The translations under genes were made by a program, and so were the position numbers. The notes under the pieces were generated by a model. It saw only the letters and a program-made list of their open reading frames with translations, ran no database searches and had not been told where the DNA came from. DNA of 64,000 nt from Certhia americana (taxonomy: Eukaryota > Chordata > Aves > Passeriformes > Certhiidae). This document shows, piece after piece, positions 1 through 11,040 of this stretch. Location: assembly GCA_018697195.1 (NCBI GenBank), contig CM031858.1:74955001-75019000 (forward strand), given 5' to 3'. How positions within the stretch are numbered: the stretch's first letter is position 1; the number at the start of each line of letters is the position of its first letter.

Positions 1-288
1 CTTTTCATGCATAATATTTGAATATATTATTGACATTTACAGCCCCTATCTTCAGGAAAATCTTAATTCTTCACTAGAACTCAATTTTTATTTTTTTTTT
101 TTTTACTCCACACAAATAATCTCCTTATTTTTCAGAAGGCCTGATTCTGACTTGTTAGTGGTTTGCACACTAAATATTGCCCAGATTCAAAATTCATCTT
201 GCATGTGTATAGCTCATGAAACTAGGAGGAAAACAGAAAACTCTTCATAATAAAATAATCCCATGTTTCTTCTCTCTTCTACTGTCAG
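1..288 (+). other. CDH10: CDH10 intron (3' part)
   Basis: AT-rich sequence ending in the polypyrimidine tract and CAG acceptor of the exon at 289. An open frame that runs through this junction is intron read-through, not a separate gene. Confidence 0.8.
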
Positions 289-410
289 ACAACCCCAAAG
301 ATACTACTCGTGTTCCTGTCTATGTAAGAATTTTGGATGTTAATGACAATGCCCCACAGTTTGCTGTATTCTACGACACTTTTGTCTGTGAAAATGCAAG
401 AGCTGGACAG
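289..410 (+). CDS. CDH10: Cadherin-10, internal coding exon (EC4 end to EC5 start)
   Basis: First of four cadherin exons in the window. It is preceded by a pyrimidine-rich tract and a CAG acceptor (AG at 287-288) and followed by a GTATGC donor. At 122 nt it starts in phase 1 and ends in phase 0. The translation (about DNPKDTTRVPVYVRI, then LDVNDNAPQFAVFYDTFVCE) carries the DVNDNAP calcium-linker motif that separates cadherin repeats EC4 and EC5. Classical cadherins are single-pass membrane proteins that mediate calcium-dependent cell-cell adhesion, and type II members such as CDH10 act mainly in the nervous system. The residues fit CDH10 better than its paralogues CDH6 and CDH9, as recalled from memory. 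The upstream part of the gene lies outside the window. Confidence 0.93.
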
Positions 411-3400
411 GTATGCCTTTGATAAACACTTCCCACTATCCTTTTGCTACAGCACTCAATTGTAGGTAGTTTTTGCCTATTTCTTAGGAAAAATCATATC
501 CAAATTAGCTTTGAAATATTAGAAATGAAAGCAAAGAAGCTCTGTAAGTGTGGCTTAGAGTGAAATGTCAATATGTTACAAGCACATCAGTGTTCTAATC
601 ACCACTTTTCCTTACCTAACCTTGTATTGCTGTTAAATCCTGATGAGATATGTCCATGACATGGTTATGACTCACTTAGTCCTTAATTTCCCAAAGTAGA
701 ACTCTATATGTAACTAAAAAGTTTGATCTGTATTTTCCAATAGCAATTGGAGATATATTTCAATCCATGCTGACGGTGATTACAAACAAAAAAATCTGTC
801 GCACTTTTTTCTTTCAATTGTTAGATTCATCTTTCATTACCACACCAAAAGTTTCTGAAAAGGAAACATACATTTTTTAAATGGTAACATAATATTTTCT
901 TTTGCTTCTTAGAGGCTGCACAATGTGTACTTCAATTTAAGTAAAATGACTGCACTGCTTAATGTCTAATTCCCAACAGGCAGTTGCTTCTTAGAACTCT
1001 ATAAAACTGTTTTCCTATTACATGTCCCAGAGCATAATCAGCCAATAATAAAGCCTTTAAAATGGTAGCAGCAGTACCTCAGTGCAACCCTTTCAGCATG
1101 TTTGAACAGAATGTGGTAGAACTGCCAGCTTGTCTTAACTGTTGGAGTCCCAAAGGTATAACATTCAGGTTGTATTGCAAATTTCACATTCAGGTTACCA
1201 TGCTTCCTTCCCAAGTGACATCAGTCTGAACTTAGAACAAAGAATTTGAGGCCCAAATTTATAATGCATTAATATCTAAAGGTACTGAGCAAGTGCATTT
1301 GTCTGCTGTGACAGTGGCAAGAGAATTCAAGCTGTTAGATAAAGAGAAATCACTGGCTAAAAATGTAGAATTTTTGACAGGTGAAGTGTCTACTATAAAT
1401 GCTAAAGTAATTTTTTAATAGTTTTCAATATGACATATGGATTAAGAATTGTAGAAGAAAAGTGTTGAATTTTCCTCTTCCAGTTTCTCAAAAAAAAAAA
1501 ATTCTGCATTAAAGAAAAAATGTAAATGCATGAATCCACAAATTTTACTCATCTGAGGTTTCAGAATTTTTTCTGTGCAGATTACTAGTTCTAAAGCATT
1601 TAGGAAATGTTAATAGAACAGTTAAATTGCCATGGAAATGTATTTTAAAGAACATTTTTTAATGCACTATCTAGACTATTCAAGTCAGTATATTCTAAAA
1701 GTAAATATAAAAGTTATTTCTACATTGCATTGTTTTATTGCTTACAATCAGAATAGGTTGTCAGTTAAAAAGTTGAATAAAACAGCATTAATCACTTTAA
1801 TAATTGAGATGCTAAGTAAGTTCCCACATCCACAAATGCTTATTTAAATTGTTATAAATCTCAATAGTGTCTTTATCAGAAAAAAACCTGCCAAAGTTAT
1901 TGAGAGGGCCATAAATTTTTTATGATTTTTTAAGAAATCTAAGGTGCAAATGATTGCTTAAAGAAAACAATTCACATAAAGAGAAAAATGTAATGCAGGA
2001 TAACATGAATAATCTATTTGAATGTAATTATAGTCTTCTTGTTTACTGGCAGCTCATAAATAAGACTTTTTATTTTTTTAATTCAATCTGTCATGAGAGA
2101 ATCTAATCAATCCGAACTGAACATGGTTCTCTGAGCTTGATTCCTCCCACATTTCTGCTATTTTTCTTCTCTTTCAGGTTTTCATAATTACATTTGATCC
2201 ATGAAATTTATATCTTCTATTAGGTCACTGAAACTAATAATGTTTCATCAGTCACAAATTCCATGGTATTCATTTCAGTGTTTCCCATCTACTAAAGACA
2301 GATAGTATACTTTTCTATTTACCTGATTTGTACAGAAGCCTAAATTTTATACATATATATTTAGAGAGACACACACACTGTCTATGATACCTAGGGGGAG
2401 GCACATAAATCCACGTATACAAACATGCATATATATGCAAATATATAGCAAGAGAGAAATGTGACTTTTGTACTCTGAATCACTTAAAGGGCCTGTGGTT
2501 GTTTTCCTTCTTGCTATTACTGCTGATATCAGATCATACCATGAACTTACAAGCGATGCAAATATCCTATCTCAAAAAGCTCATGCTATACACAAGCAGC
2601 ACCTCTGGCAGAAGGCTATTTTGGTGGTTGCCGTTCTTTCGACCCCCCGCCCCCCAAAAAATGAGGACAGTCTTGGTGTGAAGGCATAAAGAGGACACAG
2701 GCATTCATGTGACCTACACAAGGCTGACTCAATAGGAGTTCAGGAAATAAAGCAGCAAAATGCTCAGACTGCTGCAGCCCTGCAAACCAAGAAGTTCAGC
2801 TGTCCTCTGCCCCCAGGTGAGAAGAGCCAGGAGCTGGGCATCTGGACAGATGGAATCCCACTGGTTTTGTCAGCTCCCAGCTGTCACATGTCTGGCAGCT
2901 CAGCTGCCAGCCCCCAAAGATCCTCTAATAAAAAAGATAAGAATCAGTTTAGGAAGCAGAAGTGAGTCCTGCTTTAGAGAGCTCTTGCATGGAAGCTGAG
3001 TATAATTTTTCTATATATTCATTTTTCCCTGTTGTAGATGTCAGAAGAGAGACCCTTCTTCTCTATTTGTAAATGATCTGCCATAATAAAAGGCAGAAAA
3101 GGAGGAGTTGACCTTGCTCAGCAGCCAGGTGCCCATCCAGCCCCTTCCTCCTCCCTCAACAGTATAGGGGAAGAAAAAATGAAAAAGAAAATGGCTTGAG
3201 ACAAACTTACAAATTACCATCACTGGCAAAACAGACTCAGTCTGGGGAAAATTAATTTAATATGCTGTCCATTAAACATGGAGTAGGATCGTGAAAAACA
3301 ACGAACTAGACCAACTTCTATTAATACCCCCTTCTTCCCAGGTTCACCTCCACCCCTTCACTACTAACTTTCTTTTCTTGGACACTCCTCCCTCCTCAAG

Positions 3401-3454
3401 CTTTTCCCTGCCCCAGTGTGAGCATTCCCCATGGACTGCATTCCTTCAGGATAA

Positions 3455-3825
3455 ATCTGCCGCATCACGTGTTGCCTTCAGGAGCCGCATGGAAATCCCC
3501 TCGGTGCCGGGCTGTGTCCCTGTGTCCGCAGCGCCCTCCGTGCCGGCTCTGCGCTGCCCCCGGGCCTGCTCCCGCTGTCCCCTCGGGGCTCGCAGGGCTG
3601 TCTCTCGCTCGGTTCCCCTGGCTCAGCCCTGGCTGCCGGGCAGCGTTTTGCCCTCCCTTGCCCAGGCTTTCCCCGGGGCTCTCTCCCGCCCGCCCGTGGC
3701 TGAGGGGCTCAGCCGTGCCCTGCGCTGGGGCCGCTGCAGCCGCTGGCACCGCCTGGGGCCGGAACCGGCACAGCCGGCACAGCCCCGGCACTGCTCACAC
3801 CAACGGGACACCCGCGCCTGACTCA
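3455..3825. other. Isolated GC- and CpG-rich block in CDH10 intron
   Basis: This segment is strikingly GC-rich, with about 30 CpG dinucleotides counted by eye in roughly 340 bases, while the flanks on both sides are AT-rich with almost none. Several frames stay open simply because stop codons are rare at this composition, so I do not call a protein. It could be an intronic CpG island (alternative promoter or enhancer) or a GC-rich transposable element that has not yet lost its CpGs. I see no clear terminal repeats or target duplication. Confidence 0.6.
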
Positions 3826-5002
3826 AGCAGACTGTGATGCTTAAATGGCTTGTTACTTGTTATTATTATTTTGCTGTTACTAGCCTTCATTTTACCAAAT
3901 CCATACATGCCCACTCCCTTTTTACATGGCCACCTTATGTAAACAGGTCTAGCTCATAATGGGGTCTCTTTCAACATTTGAAAATACGAATGATGGAGTC
4001 TATTTTCCATTTTCTGATAACTGAATTCAATATAGATTATATAAACATACCAGGTTTCTTGAAACAATTCTTTTTATGCTTCTCCTTATGTTACCAGCTG
4101 ATTTGACCCATATAACATTCCTTATTCCTTTTCTCACCATAATCTTGCTTAAACCTGGCTTTCAAGATCTTCGTATTTCCAGAAATTTCCTTATTATATT
4201 CACCAAGTGTCTTTCTAAAAATAGCTAAAATTTATATCTATTGAAAAAACTAAAATCCTTGAACTTTATTTCTAGCATTGAATTTTCCCTTCCTCCTTTT
4301 CGGGTATTTCTGCAAAAATGTCTTAAATTCTTTAATCCTGAAGTGCTATTTTATCTCTGTTTACCACATCTCTTTAATTTCTTTTGACAAATTACAATTT
4401 GTAATCAATTTGCTTGAAATTTTGTTCTCTTTCTTTCCCAGTTCTCCTGATTCATTCTTACTTTATTTTCTTCACTGTATAGCCATAGATCTTATACCTT
4501 CTAGGGTTTTACGAGTATCAGAATTTTGTCTTTGCTTTACCTTTTTGAAAAACTCTGAAAAGTTTACTTTCTTTAAATCAAGCAAGTAAAAGTTTTTGAA
4601 ATATAAACTGATACAGGGTTTTTAAAGAGTTCTGCTTTCTTTTTCTTAGTAGCAAATTATATTTTCTTTCTTTGTCCTAAATTTAAAAGCAAATCTATAG
4701 TGTATTTTAGAAGAAAACAGTTGATAGAACTGATGCTTGCAGAGGTCCTTCCAAGCAGAATGATGAATTTTGCTTATACCTTACAGTCACTGTTTTTCCA
4801 CTGGTTTATCAGTTTTTTAGTGGCTAAGGACCCTCACGACTGCTACTGGGCACTTAATTTCCTGACTGTTACCATACAGAGTAGCATCCTTGGCTTCCCT
4901 GAAGTTACTGCTTTGTGGCATTTTAGAAAGAAGCAACTTAAAGTGTTATACCTCTATTTACAAGGTAATTGGGGTTTCCCGTGGCTGGCAGGTCCAAGAG
5001 GG

Positions 5003-5029
5003 AAAAAAAAAAAAAAAAAAAAAAAAAAA
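5003..5029 (+). repeat. Poly(A) tract, 27 A
   Basis: Uninterrupted A run in the CDH10 intron. It could be the tail of an old retrotransposed copy, but the sequence just upstream is not recognisable as a gene or element. Confidence 0.9.
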
Positions 5030-6794
5030 GCCCTGTTTGAAACCACATGTAAAACAAGATTTATCATGTTAAAATAGTAATCAATATTATCAGGAAGCAG
5101 TTTTCAAACTGCAATATAAATATAATGCTTTCAATTCTACACACACTTTTAAAACTATGAATATCAACACTCACCAGATCAGTTTATTTCCATCAGCCTA
5201 ACACCTACAACTGACCATATTCATAGTCTCTAGCTGTGAAGTAAAATAAGCTAGTGAGTTTTTTACTTCATTTTGTAAATATTTATGAAAATTCATATGC
5301 TAATTGCTCACTAAATAATTTAAGTATTCATTCTTCAAAAACAAATAATAATCTATGCTTGTGTTATCAGTTTTATGCATTTAGAAAGTTATTGGAGGAT
5401 TATGTAAAACAACAGATTGAGAGAAATACAAAACTGTTGAAAAGCAAGGAAGCTGCTATATTAAAAGAAATCCCATCCTTGCCTCATCAAGATATTTACT
5501 GCTATTTTCTGGATGGACAAGAGAGAAGTTGGGAGTTAGTCATGTGTTTTTTAAGGCAAACAGGAGTGCATTGCAGTTATTGATGTTAAGGATGATCAGA
5601 CCTGACAAAAGCTGTGATACAAAGACAAATGGCTGTATTTAGAAGAACTGGAAGAGGAAAAACAAACAGGGTTTAGCAAATACACCATTGGGAAGGAATT
5701 GTGTTAAAAATTAGATGTAATTCCATGGTTGAAAAAGCATTGCAATTTAAAACGATGTGTAAGAAATGAAGAATAAAAATGATCTAGACTAAAGATTAAT
5801 CTATATTTGGAAGTTAAGCTTAAGAACATAACTGAACCTTCACGCATGCATGCACAAAAATCCAGACTTAAATTCAGTTTTATATGCCATGGTATAAAAA
5901 AAAACTCCTGTCTGAAATTAGGCTATAAAGTAAAAAAATAAAAGTTAAAAAAATTTTGCATGGGAAACAATATTTTGCCACTCTTAGGTATAGAAATTTC
6001 AGTGAAAAAGCCACATATTCACTTACCTGACAGGTAAATAAGTTCTGATAAAAAGCTTGCCATTACTTTCCCTTAAAATACCCCAAATATTCTGTAGGCA
6101 TTGCAGAAAGCTCTGAGTCTGGTTATGGAACTGACCTGGCTCAGCTTACTCTGAGAATTATGGCACTAGATTCTCATCCCATTCCAAAGTTGTGCATCTC
6201 TAGGGTGTGCTACAATGTTTCACAAGAGTTGAAATATGTATGAAATCTAACTGCCATTTTTCATCTCAGGAATCATGTTGGTGTGTTCTACTATACTAAT
6301 AAACAGAAAAATCATGTTTGAGAAAAAATGCTTTAATGTTGAAATGTAACTTGAAATGTTAACTTTCCTGTCAAAACTATATTTTTATAAAATGCCATTT
6401 TTATCACAAAAATAGAAAACTTCATGTGAATTACTGTCTTAGGTGCTGATTTGAATTTAAAATGATGACCCAAAGATGAAGCACAAAGATAAAAACTACC
6501 AGCTACAGTTAAAACTATTTTTGGCAAGTTTTGTTCACTATGTCACTACAAAAATATAGGTGCACATGTACTACCACATGAAAAACACAGATGTTCTTGT
6601 TCAAAAAGACTTATATAAGACACTTGTTGAACATTTGTTTAGTTTTTATATTTTAGATAATAAATATTAAGTCAATATGTGTGAATGCTAAGGTATTCTA
6701 ATGATTTTCATCTTTGATCAGACAGCTCTGTCAAAAACTTAGGTGTATTTGAGTTTTTTTGTTGTTGTTTGTTCGCTTGCTTTTTTTCCTGCAG

Positions 6795-6903
6795 CTTATT
6801 CAAACCATAAGTGCAGTAGACAAAGATGACCCTCTTGGTGGACAAAAATTTTTCTTCAGTTTAGCTGCCGTTAACCCTAACTTCACTGTTCAGGATAACG
6901 AAG
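6795..6903 (+). CDS. CDH10: Cadherin-10, internal coding exon (EC5)
   Basis: Second cadherin exon, 109 nt. It follows a T-rich tract with CTGCAG as acceptor and ends before GTAAAA. It starts in phase 0, joining directly to the exon at 289-410, and ends one base into a codon (phase 1). The translation begins [20 protein letters not shown] and ends with NFTVQDNE. It contains the AVDKDD motif of a cadherin repeat and forms the first half of membrane-proximal domain EC5. The NFT sequon is a possible N-glycosylation site. The reading frame continues for a few codons into the intron before a stop, so an intron-retained product would be truncated. Confidence 0.93.
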
Positions 6904-8819
6904 GTAAAATTCATGCCTGTTCCAAGGAAGGATTTTTTATCTTTTCTGTCTGGCTGCATTCCTGAAATATATTTGCTTTTGATGTCTATCAATATGTAGA
7001 GAAGCTGTGAAGGTTGCTACTATCAAGAATGCTTTACCTGAATGAGGTTTAGGACTTCTACATTTTTATCTGTGTGAGGTAAAAATGCGATTAAAAAAAA
7101 TTATAAAGAATATCAGAAAAGTGTTGGCTTGGGATGAGAGAGAGATCAAATACTTGACTGCAAAAGAAAAAAAGCTTTCAAAAATGCCTTCAGCTGTAAA
7201 GTTGAGATTTTTCACTTTAGCTTTTTGTCACATAGTTCTGATTTCCTTGGCCTTCTGTTTTGCTTCTTTCTGACCATTAATGAGAATAATGGTTCTGAGA
7301 GCCATTTTGGCTTTTCTTTTGTTCCTTTCTCAATCTGTCTTTATCAGAGAAAATTTTCAGAAGCTTCTGTTGGGGAAGTGAGACTATGAATTTTGGCCTT
7401 TGTAAATAGTATGGCTAATTGAGAGGACTCTAGATTACAGAAGATATAAATGAGAGGGGACATAGTATCAACCTTCAAATGTGTCAAAGGCATAAAGGCA
7501 GCAGAAATAATCCTCTGTTCCTGATGAATATTTCAGGATGTAGTGAACTACAAACAACAGTGGGGAAAAAAATTCTAATACAGGGAAAGTGAAGTAATTA
7601 AATCAAATAGTTTGGGTACCTTATAAAATCCCTTGCAGAAGAGGTATTTAAAGATTCATAAGATATGTAATTTTTTTTTTTTTTTATTTTTGTGTTTTAA
7701 ACAAATAGTTAAAATACACAAAACTAATAGAGGGAAACAATAAAGAAAAACTTTGTGTTTCGCATCTGAAAGTCTATGAAAAAATACATGATTTAATATT
7801 TTAAACAAATGTTATATCTTGGTGACTAGCTCCTGAGTACAGAGAGGTATAGATCTTGATATTTCCCTGCTATCTGTAATTATATTCTTTTTTTTTGCAC
7901 ACGGGTTATTTTAGTTGTGCCTGAAGTTGGCAGTCAAGATAGCTAACCACGTAGCTCAAGCAGTCTACAACTACGATGAAAATTAAATTTTCATTTTAGT
8001 GCACACTAAACCTGTATTTTCTCTCTTTTGAACTAAAAAGTTATTAGCTCTGGTGGTGGCTGCCACTCTAGTGTTATGGCTCTAACAGTAGAAGAAACAG
8101 TCTCTCCATGCTATTCATTCCTTCTCTTCCTTCCCTTCCTGCTGGCCACTCAATGGACAGCTTTTGATGCTGAAGTATCCTGCACACAACTAAGATTTGT
8201 CTGCTACAGATACAGTTTAATAAGTTCACTTCTCAAAAATGTGCAGGAATGCCTACCATCTTTCACATTTTCTGAATTCCTAAGACAATTTCTATCCAAA
8301 AAAAGTACTACTTTGTGTGCTAAGGTACATAATTCATTGTTCTACAGTGTGTTGAATGTGGTTTGGTGTAGCAAATCTCATACTGAGTTGACAGCATTCC
8401 TGTGGGTGTTGGCACAGATGATCCATAGAAAGGATCTTACAGAACAGAGTACTTGTTGAACTGCACAAAATGGAAGGTTATTTTTCCTCAGTTGGTTGCT
8501 GTGTTTCAGGGTTCCAGCCCTGAACTGTAATTGTGTCACACATTGAATTCATTAATCTATAAAACATTTTAAGCTTTGAGAAATCCTCTTTTCAAACCAC
8601 ACTCAAAAGTGGTGCAGAGGCACAGAGAAGCAGGCCAGATGTACCTAAAAACTTATAAATAGCTTTCTGATCAAATGGGAATGTTGTTAGAAAAACAGAG
8701 ACATCACTATGATATCAGGAACTATTTTTAAGCCATACAAAATATGATGATTTGCATCTACTATAAGTGATATGGTTTCTGTTCGTATAGCCTTCAACAG
8801 TATCTTCTAATCAATCTAG
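6904..8819 (+). other. CDH10: CDH10 intron (about 1.9 kb)
   Basis: Intron between the second and third cadherin exons. It contains a probable ancient CR1 fragment at about 7430-7665 and a T-rich tract near 7671-7690. Open frames near 7085 and 8076 are short and lack recognisable domains. Confidence 0.85.
7430..7665 (+). mobile_element. Ancient CR1-like LINE fragment (3' region)
   Basis: The stretch reads as a decayed + strand CR1 3' part. It contains the segments 'gaggggacatagtatcaacc', 'ttcaaatgtgtcaaaggcat' and 'ggtaccttataaaatccctt', in the order of the RT-end and 3' UTR of old amniote CR1 copies, with many substitutions. Assignment is from pattern memory; an alignment is needed to set the ends. 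Confidence 0.5.
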
Positions 8820-9071
8820 ATAACACTGCCAGGATTTTGACACGAAGGAATGGCTTCAGTCGGCACGAAATCAGTACTTACCTTCTCCCAGTGGTGATAT
8901 CGGACAACGACTACCCGATCCAGAGCAGCACGGGCACACTGACCATCCGGGTGTGTGCCTGTGACAGCCGGGGGAACATGCAGTCCTGCAGCGCCGAGGC
9001 TTTGCTCCTCCCTGCCGGCCTCAGCACCGGGGCACTGGTGGCCATTCTCCTCTGCATCATTATCCTGCTAG
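8820..9071 (+). CDS. CDH10: Cadherin-10, internal coding exon (EC5 end and start of membrane segment)
   Basis: Third cadherin exon, 252 nt. The acceptor is TCTAG (AG at 8818-8819) and the donor is GTAGGA. The first two bases complete a GAT (Asp) codon with the G left by the previous exon, and it ends in phase 1. It encodes the rest of EC5, including [20 protein letters not shown], followed by cysteines in RVCACDS and MQSCSAEA that are typical of the type II cadherin EC5. It then starts the single membrane helix ([18 protein letters not shown]). The exon is clearly more GC-rich than the surrounding intron, as expected for constrained coding sequence. Confidence 0.94.
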
Positions 9072-9955
9072 GTAGGAAGAGAAACCCATCTTCCCCTGCT
9101 CAGGGACAAATATTGTAAGGCCTGACTCATTTCACAAAATTATGCGGGTTGGTAGACTTAGCCATCCTGGATTTTTCAAGAAGGATATAACTGCGGCTTA
9201 AAGTAAAAAGGAAAAAACAAAGCAAACCCTCGTTATCTGCTACTTTAACACTGTAAATAAGAATTCAAGTCCCAGACTGTTAAAACTATCACTGTGCAAC
9301 CAGAAGCTCATTTGTGTTCTTTCATTAAGTTGTCCAAAAAAAGAAAGTTCAGACAGCATGAATACTATAATCAAAAATTGCTTTCATGTCTTTCATTTTT
9401 AATTTTTTGAGGAAAAGTCTCTTTTTCATTTAAATAACTACTAAAAATCAATATGCAGTATATATTTCACATATAATATAGCAGTAAGCAGTAATTTTAC
9501 CTCATCAAAGCCCTATCTAGCTAGTGGTTTCAGTTCTGTAATAAAAAAAAAAAAAAAAAGAGTAAAATTTTATAAAACCTCCATTTTGTCGTCTTCAGAA
9601 TAACACTTAATGACCTATAATTCAACTCAAATCCATTTTTTAACAATAGCCTTTGAACTTGAAAAAGGAAAAAATATCTTCAGAATAGACTCGGCTATCT
9701 TAAAGCTCATTACAGCTACAGAAGGAGCATGCAGACAAACTCATGATCCTGTAAAGCAGAACACACAATGTGTGCAAAATAGGTTTGATACACACTTTAT
9801 TGTGCTGCCATTATACAGATAGAGGTGTTTATCCAGTTATCAAAAAAATGGGTTGGTGAAATGTAGCTGAAATGTAGTTCTTGTACCTGGAGGATTTGCT
9901 GCTAAGGAAATTGTTAAATAGAGCTCTTTACCCATTCTTTGTTTCCCTCTTTAAG
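9072..9955 (+). other. CDH10: CDH10 intron (about 0.9 kb)
   Basis: Last intron of the coding region, splitting the membrane segment. AT-rich, with an A run at about 9541-9559. The open frame at 9610-9822 shows no domain and is probably chance. Confidence 0.85.
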
Positions 9956-10449
9956 TTATAGTGGTGCTATTTGCTGCTCTGAAGAGGCAACGAAAGAAGG
10001 AGCCTTTGATCCTCTCTAAAGAGGACATCAGAGACAACATCGTGAGTTACAATGACGAGGGCGGTGGAGAGGAAGACACCCAAGCCTTTGATATCGGCAC
10101 GCTGAGGAATCCTGCAGCTATCGAAGATAAGAAGCTTCGACGAGACATTATCCCCGAAACGTTATTTGTGCCACGGAGGACTCCTTCGGCACCAGACAAC
10201 ACGGACGTGCGAGATTTCATTAACCAAAGGCTAAAAGAGCATGACAGTGATCCCTCTGCGCCGCCGTATGACTCGCTTGCAACCTATGCCTATGAAGGAA
10301 ACGATTCCATAGCTGAATCCTTGAGCTCCTTGGAGTCAGGTACTACTGAAGGAGATCAAAACTATGATTACCTCCGAGAGTGGGGTCCTCGGTTTAATAA
10401 GCTAGCTGAGATGTACGGTGGAGGAGAAAGTGACAAAGACACTTCTTAA
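9956..10449 (+). CDS. CDH10: Cadherin-10, terminal coding exon (membrane end and cytoplasmic tail)
   Basis: Last coding exon. The acceptor is TTAAG (AG at 9954-9955). The first two bases complete a Val codon with the G of the previous exon, giving [18 protein letters not shown] across the junction, which is the end of the membrane helix and its basic stop-transfer segment. The tail then shows the juxtamembrane acidic block [17 protein letters not shown], the p120-catenin binding region. The distal block, from [20 protein letters not shown] through [19 protein letters not shown], is the beta-catenin binding region. It stops at TAA (10447-10449) after SDKDTS. Overall length and motifs are those of an intact classical cadherin tail. 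The C-terminal wording (GGGESDKD) favours CDH10 over CDH6, CDH9 and other type II members. Confidence 0.95.
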
Positions 10450-11040
10450 CCTACAGTAGGCTACTTTTTTCTTTTCCTTTGAGCGGAAGTAATTTTACAG
10501 ACACCTTCTGCACTCAACAGTATTTAACATTCAGGAAAATTTTCCTGCCACTCAGCACAATGGTTTCCTTTTAAAATTTGTTTTAAACTTGTCCATTAAT
10601 GTCATTTATTCTTTCTAGTAGGATGCCACTTGGAATATATACAACATTTTATTTAATCAACTTCCAAGAGCCAAAGCTATGGAAATTCAGTGTTGTACAT
10701 TTTAGTAAGTAAAATAAAAAATATCTTACCTTCAGAAATTTGAACAGGGTGATAATCCCTTAAGCAACCTCATGTACAAGCCGCTTCTGTTAGGTACGTC
10801 CTATTCCTGCAAGTGCAGCTTTTAAAATGGCAAAGAAGAAAAAAAAATCCAATATGTCCTGTTCTGTACATTAAAATAAAACAAAATGTACACGTGGTGT
10901 TAATAAGTGTAATATGCAGCTGGTTTAAAAAAAAAAGTTTGTGCAACTTCATTTCATCAAATTCTATCTGCCAATGTTTTATATTTATATTTTTGTATTT
11001 ATTTTTAAAAAATAAACCAGTTTTTACAACTATGTTAATG
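10450..11040 (+). other. CDH10: CDH10 3' UTR with alternative polyadenylation signals
   Basis: AT-rich sequence directly after the CDH10 stop codon with no other coding signal. AATAAA hexamers lie at 10713-10718, 10875-10880 and 11011-11016. The last is followed by a U/GU-rich stretch and is the best candidate for the main cleavage signal. Another AATAAA at 11463-11468 could extend the transcript. The end point is inferred from signals only. Confidence 0.6.

Larger units (their letters stand above)
411..6794 (+). other. CDH10: CDH10 intron (about 6.4 kb)
   Basis: Intron between the first and second cadherin exons, mostly AT-rich unique sequence. It holds a moderately GC-rich stretch at about 2620-2990, a CpG-rich block at about 3455-3825, and a run of 27 A at 5003-5029. 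It also contains an open frame of about 70 codons at 5370-5583 that I cannot identify. No known interspersed repeat was recognised with confidence. Confidence 0.8.

Noticed and set aside
216..422. 68-codon frame starting in the intron and running through the first cadherin exon
   Set aside because: The first 24 codons are intron; a good acceptor at 287-288 and exon phase show that only 289-410 is coding.
3291..3837. Overlapping frames of up to 176 codons on both strands in the GC-rich block
   Set aside because: Open only because stop codons are rare at this composition; residues are Arg/Pro/Ala/Ser-rich with no domain, and both strands are open at once.
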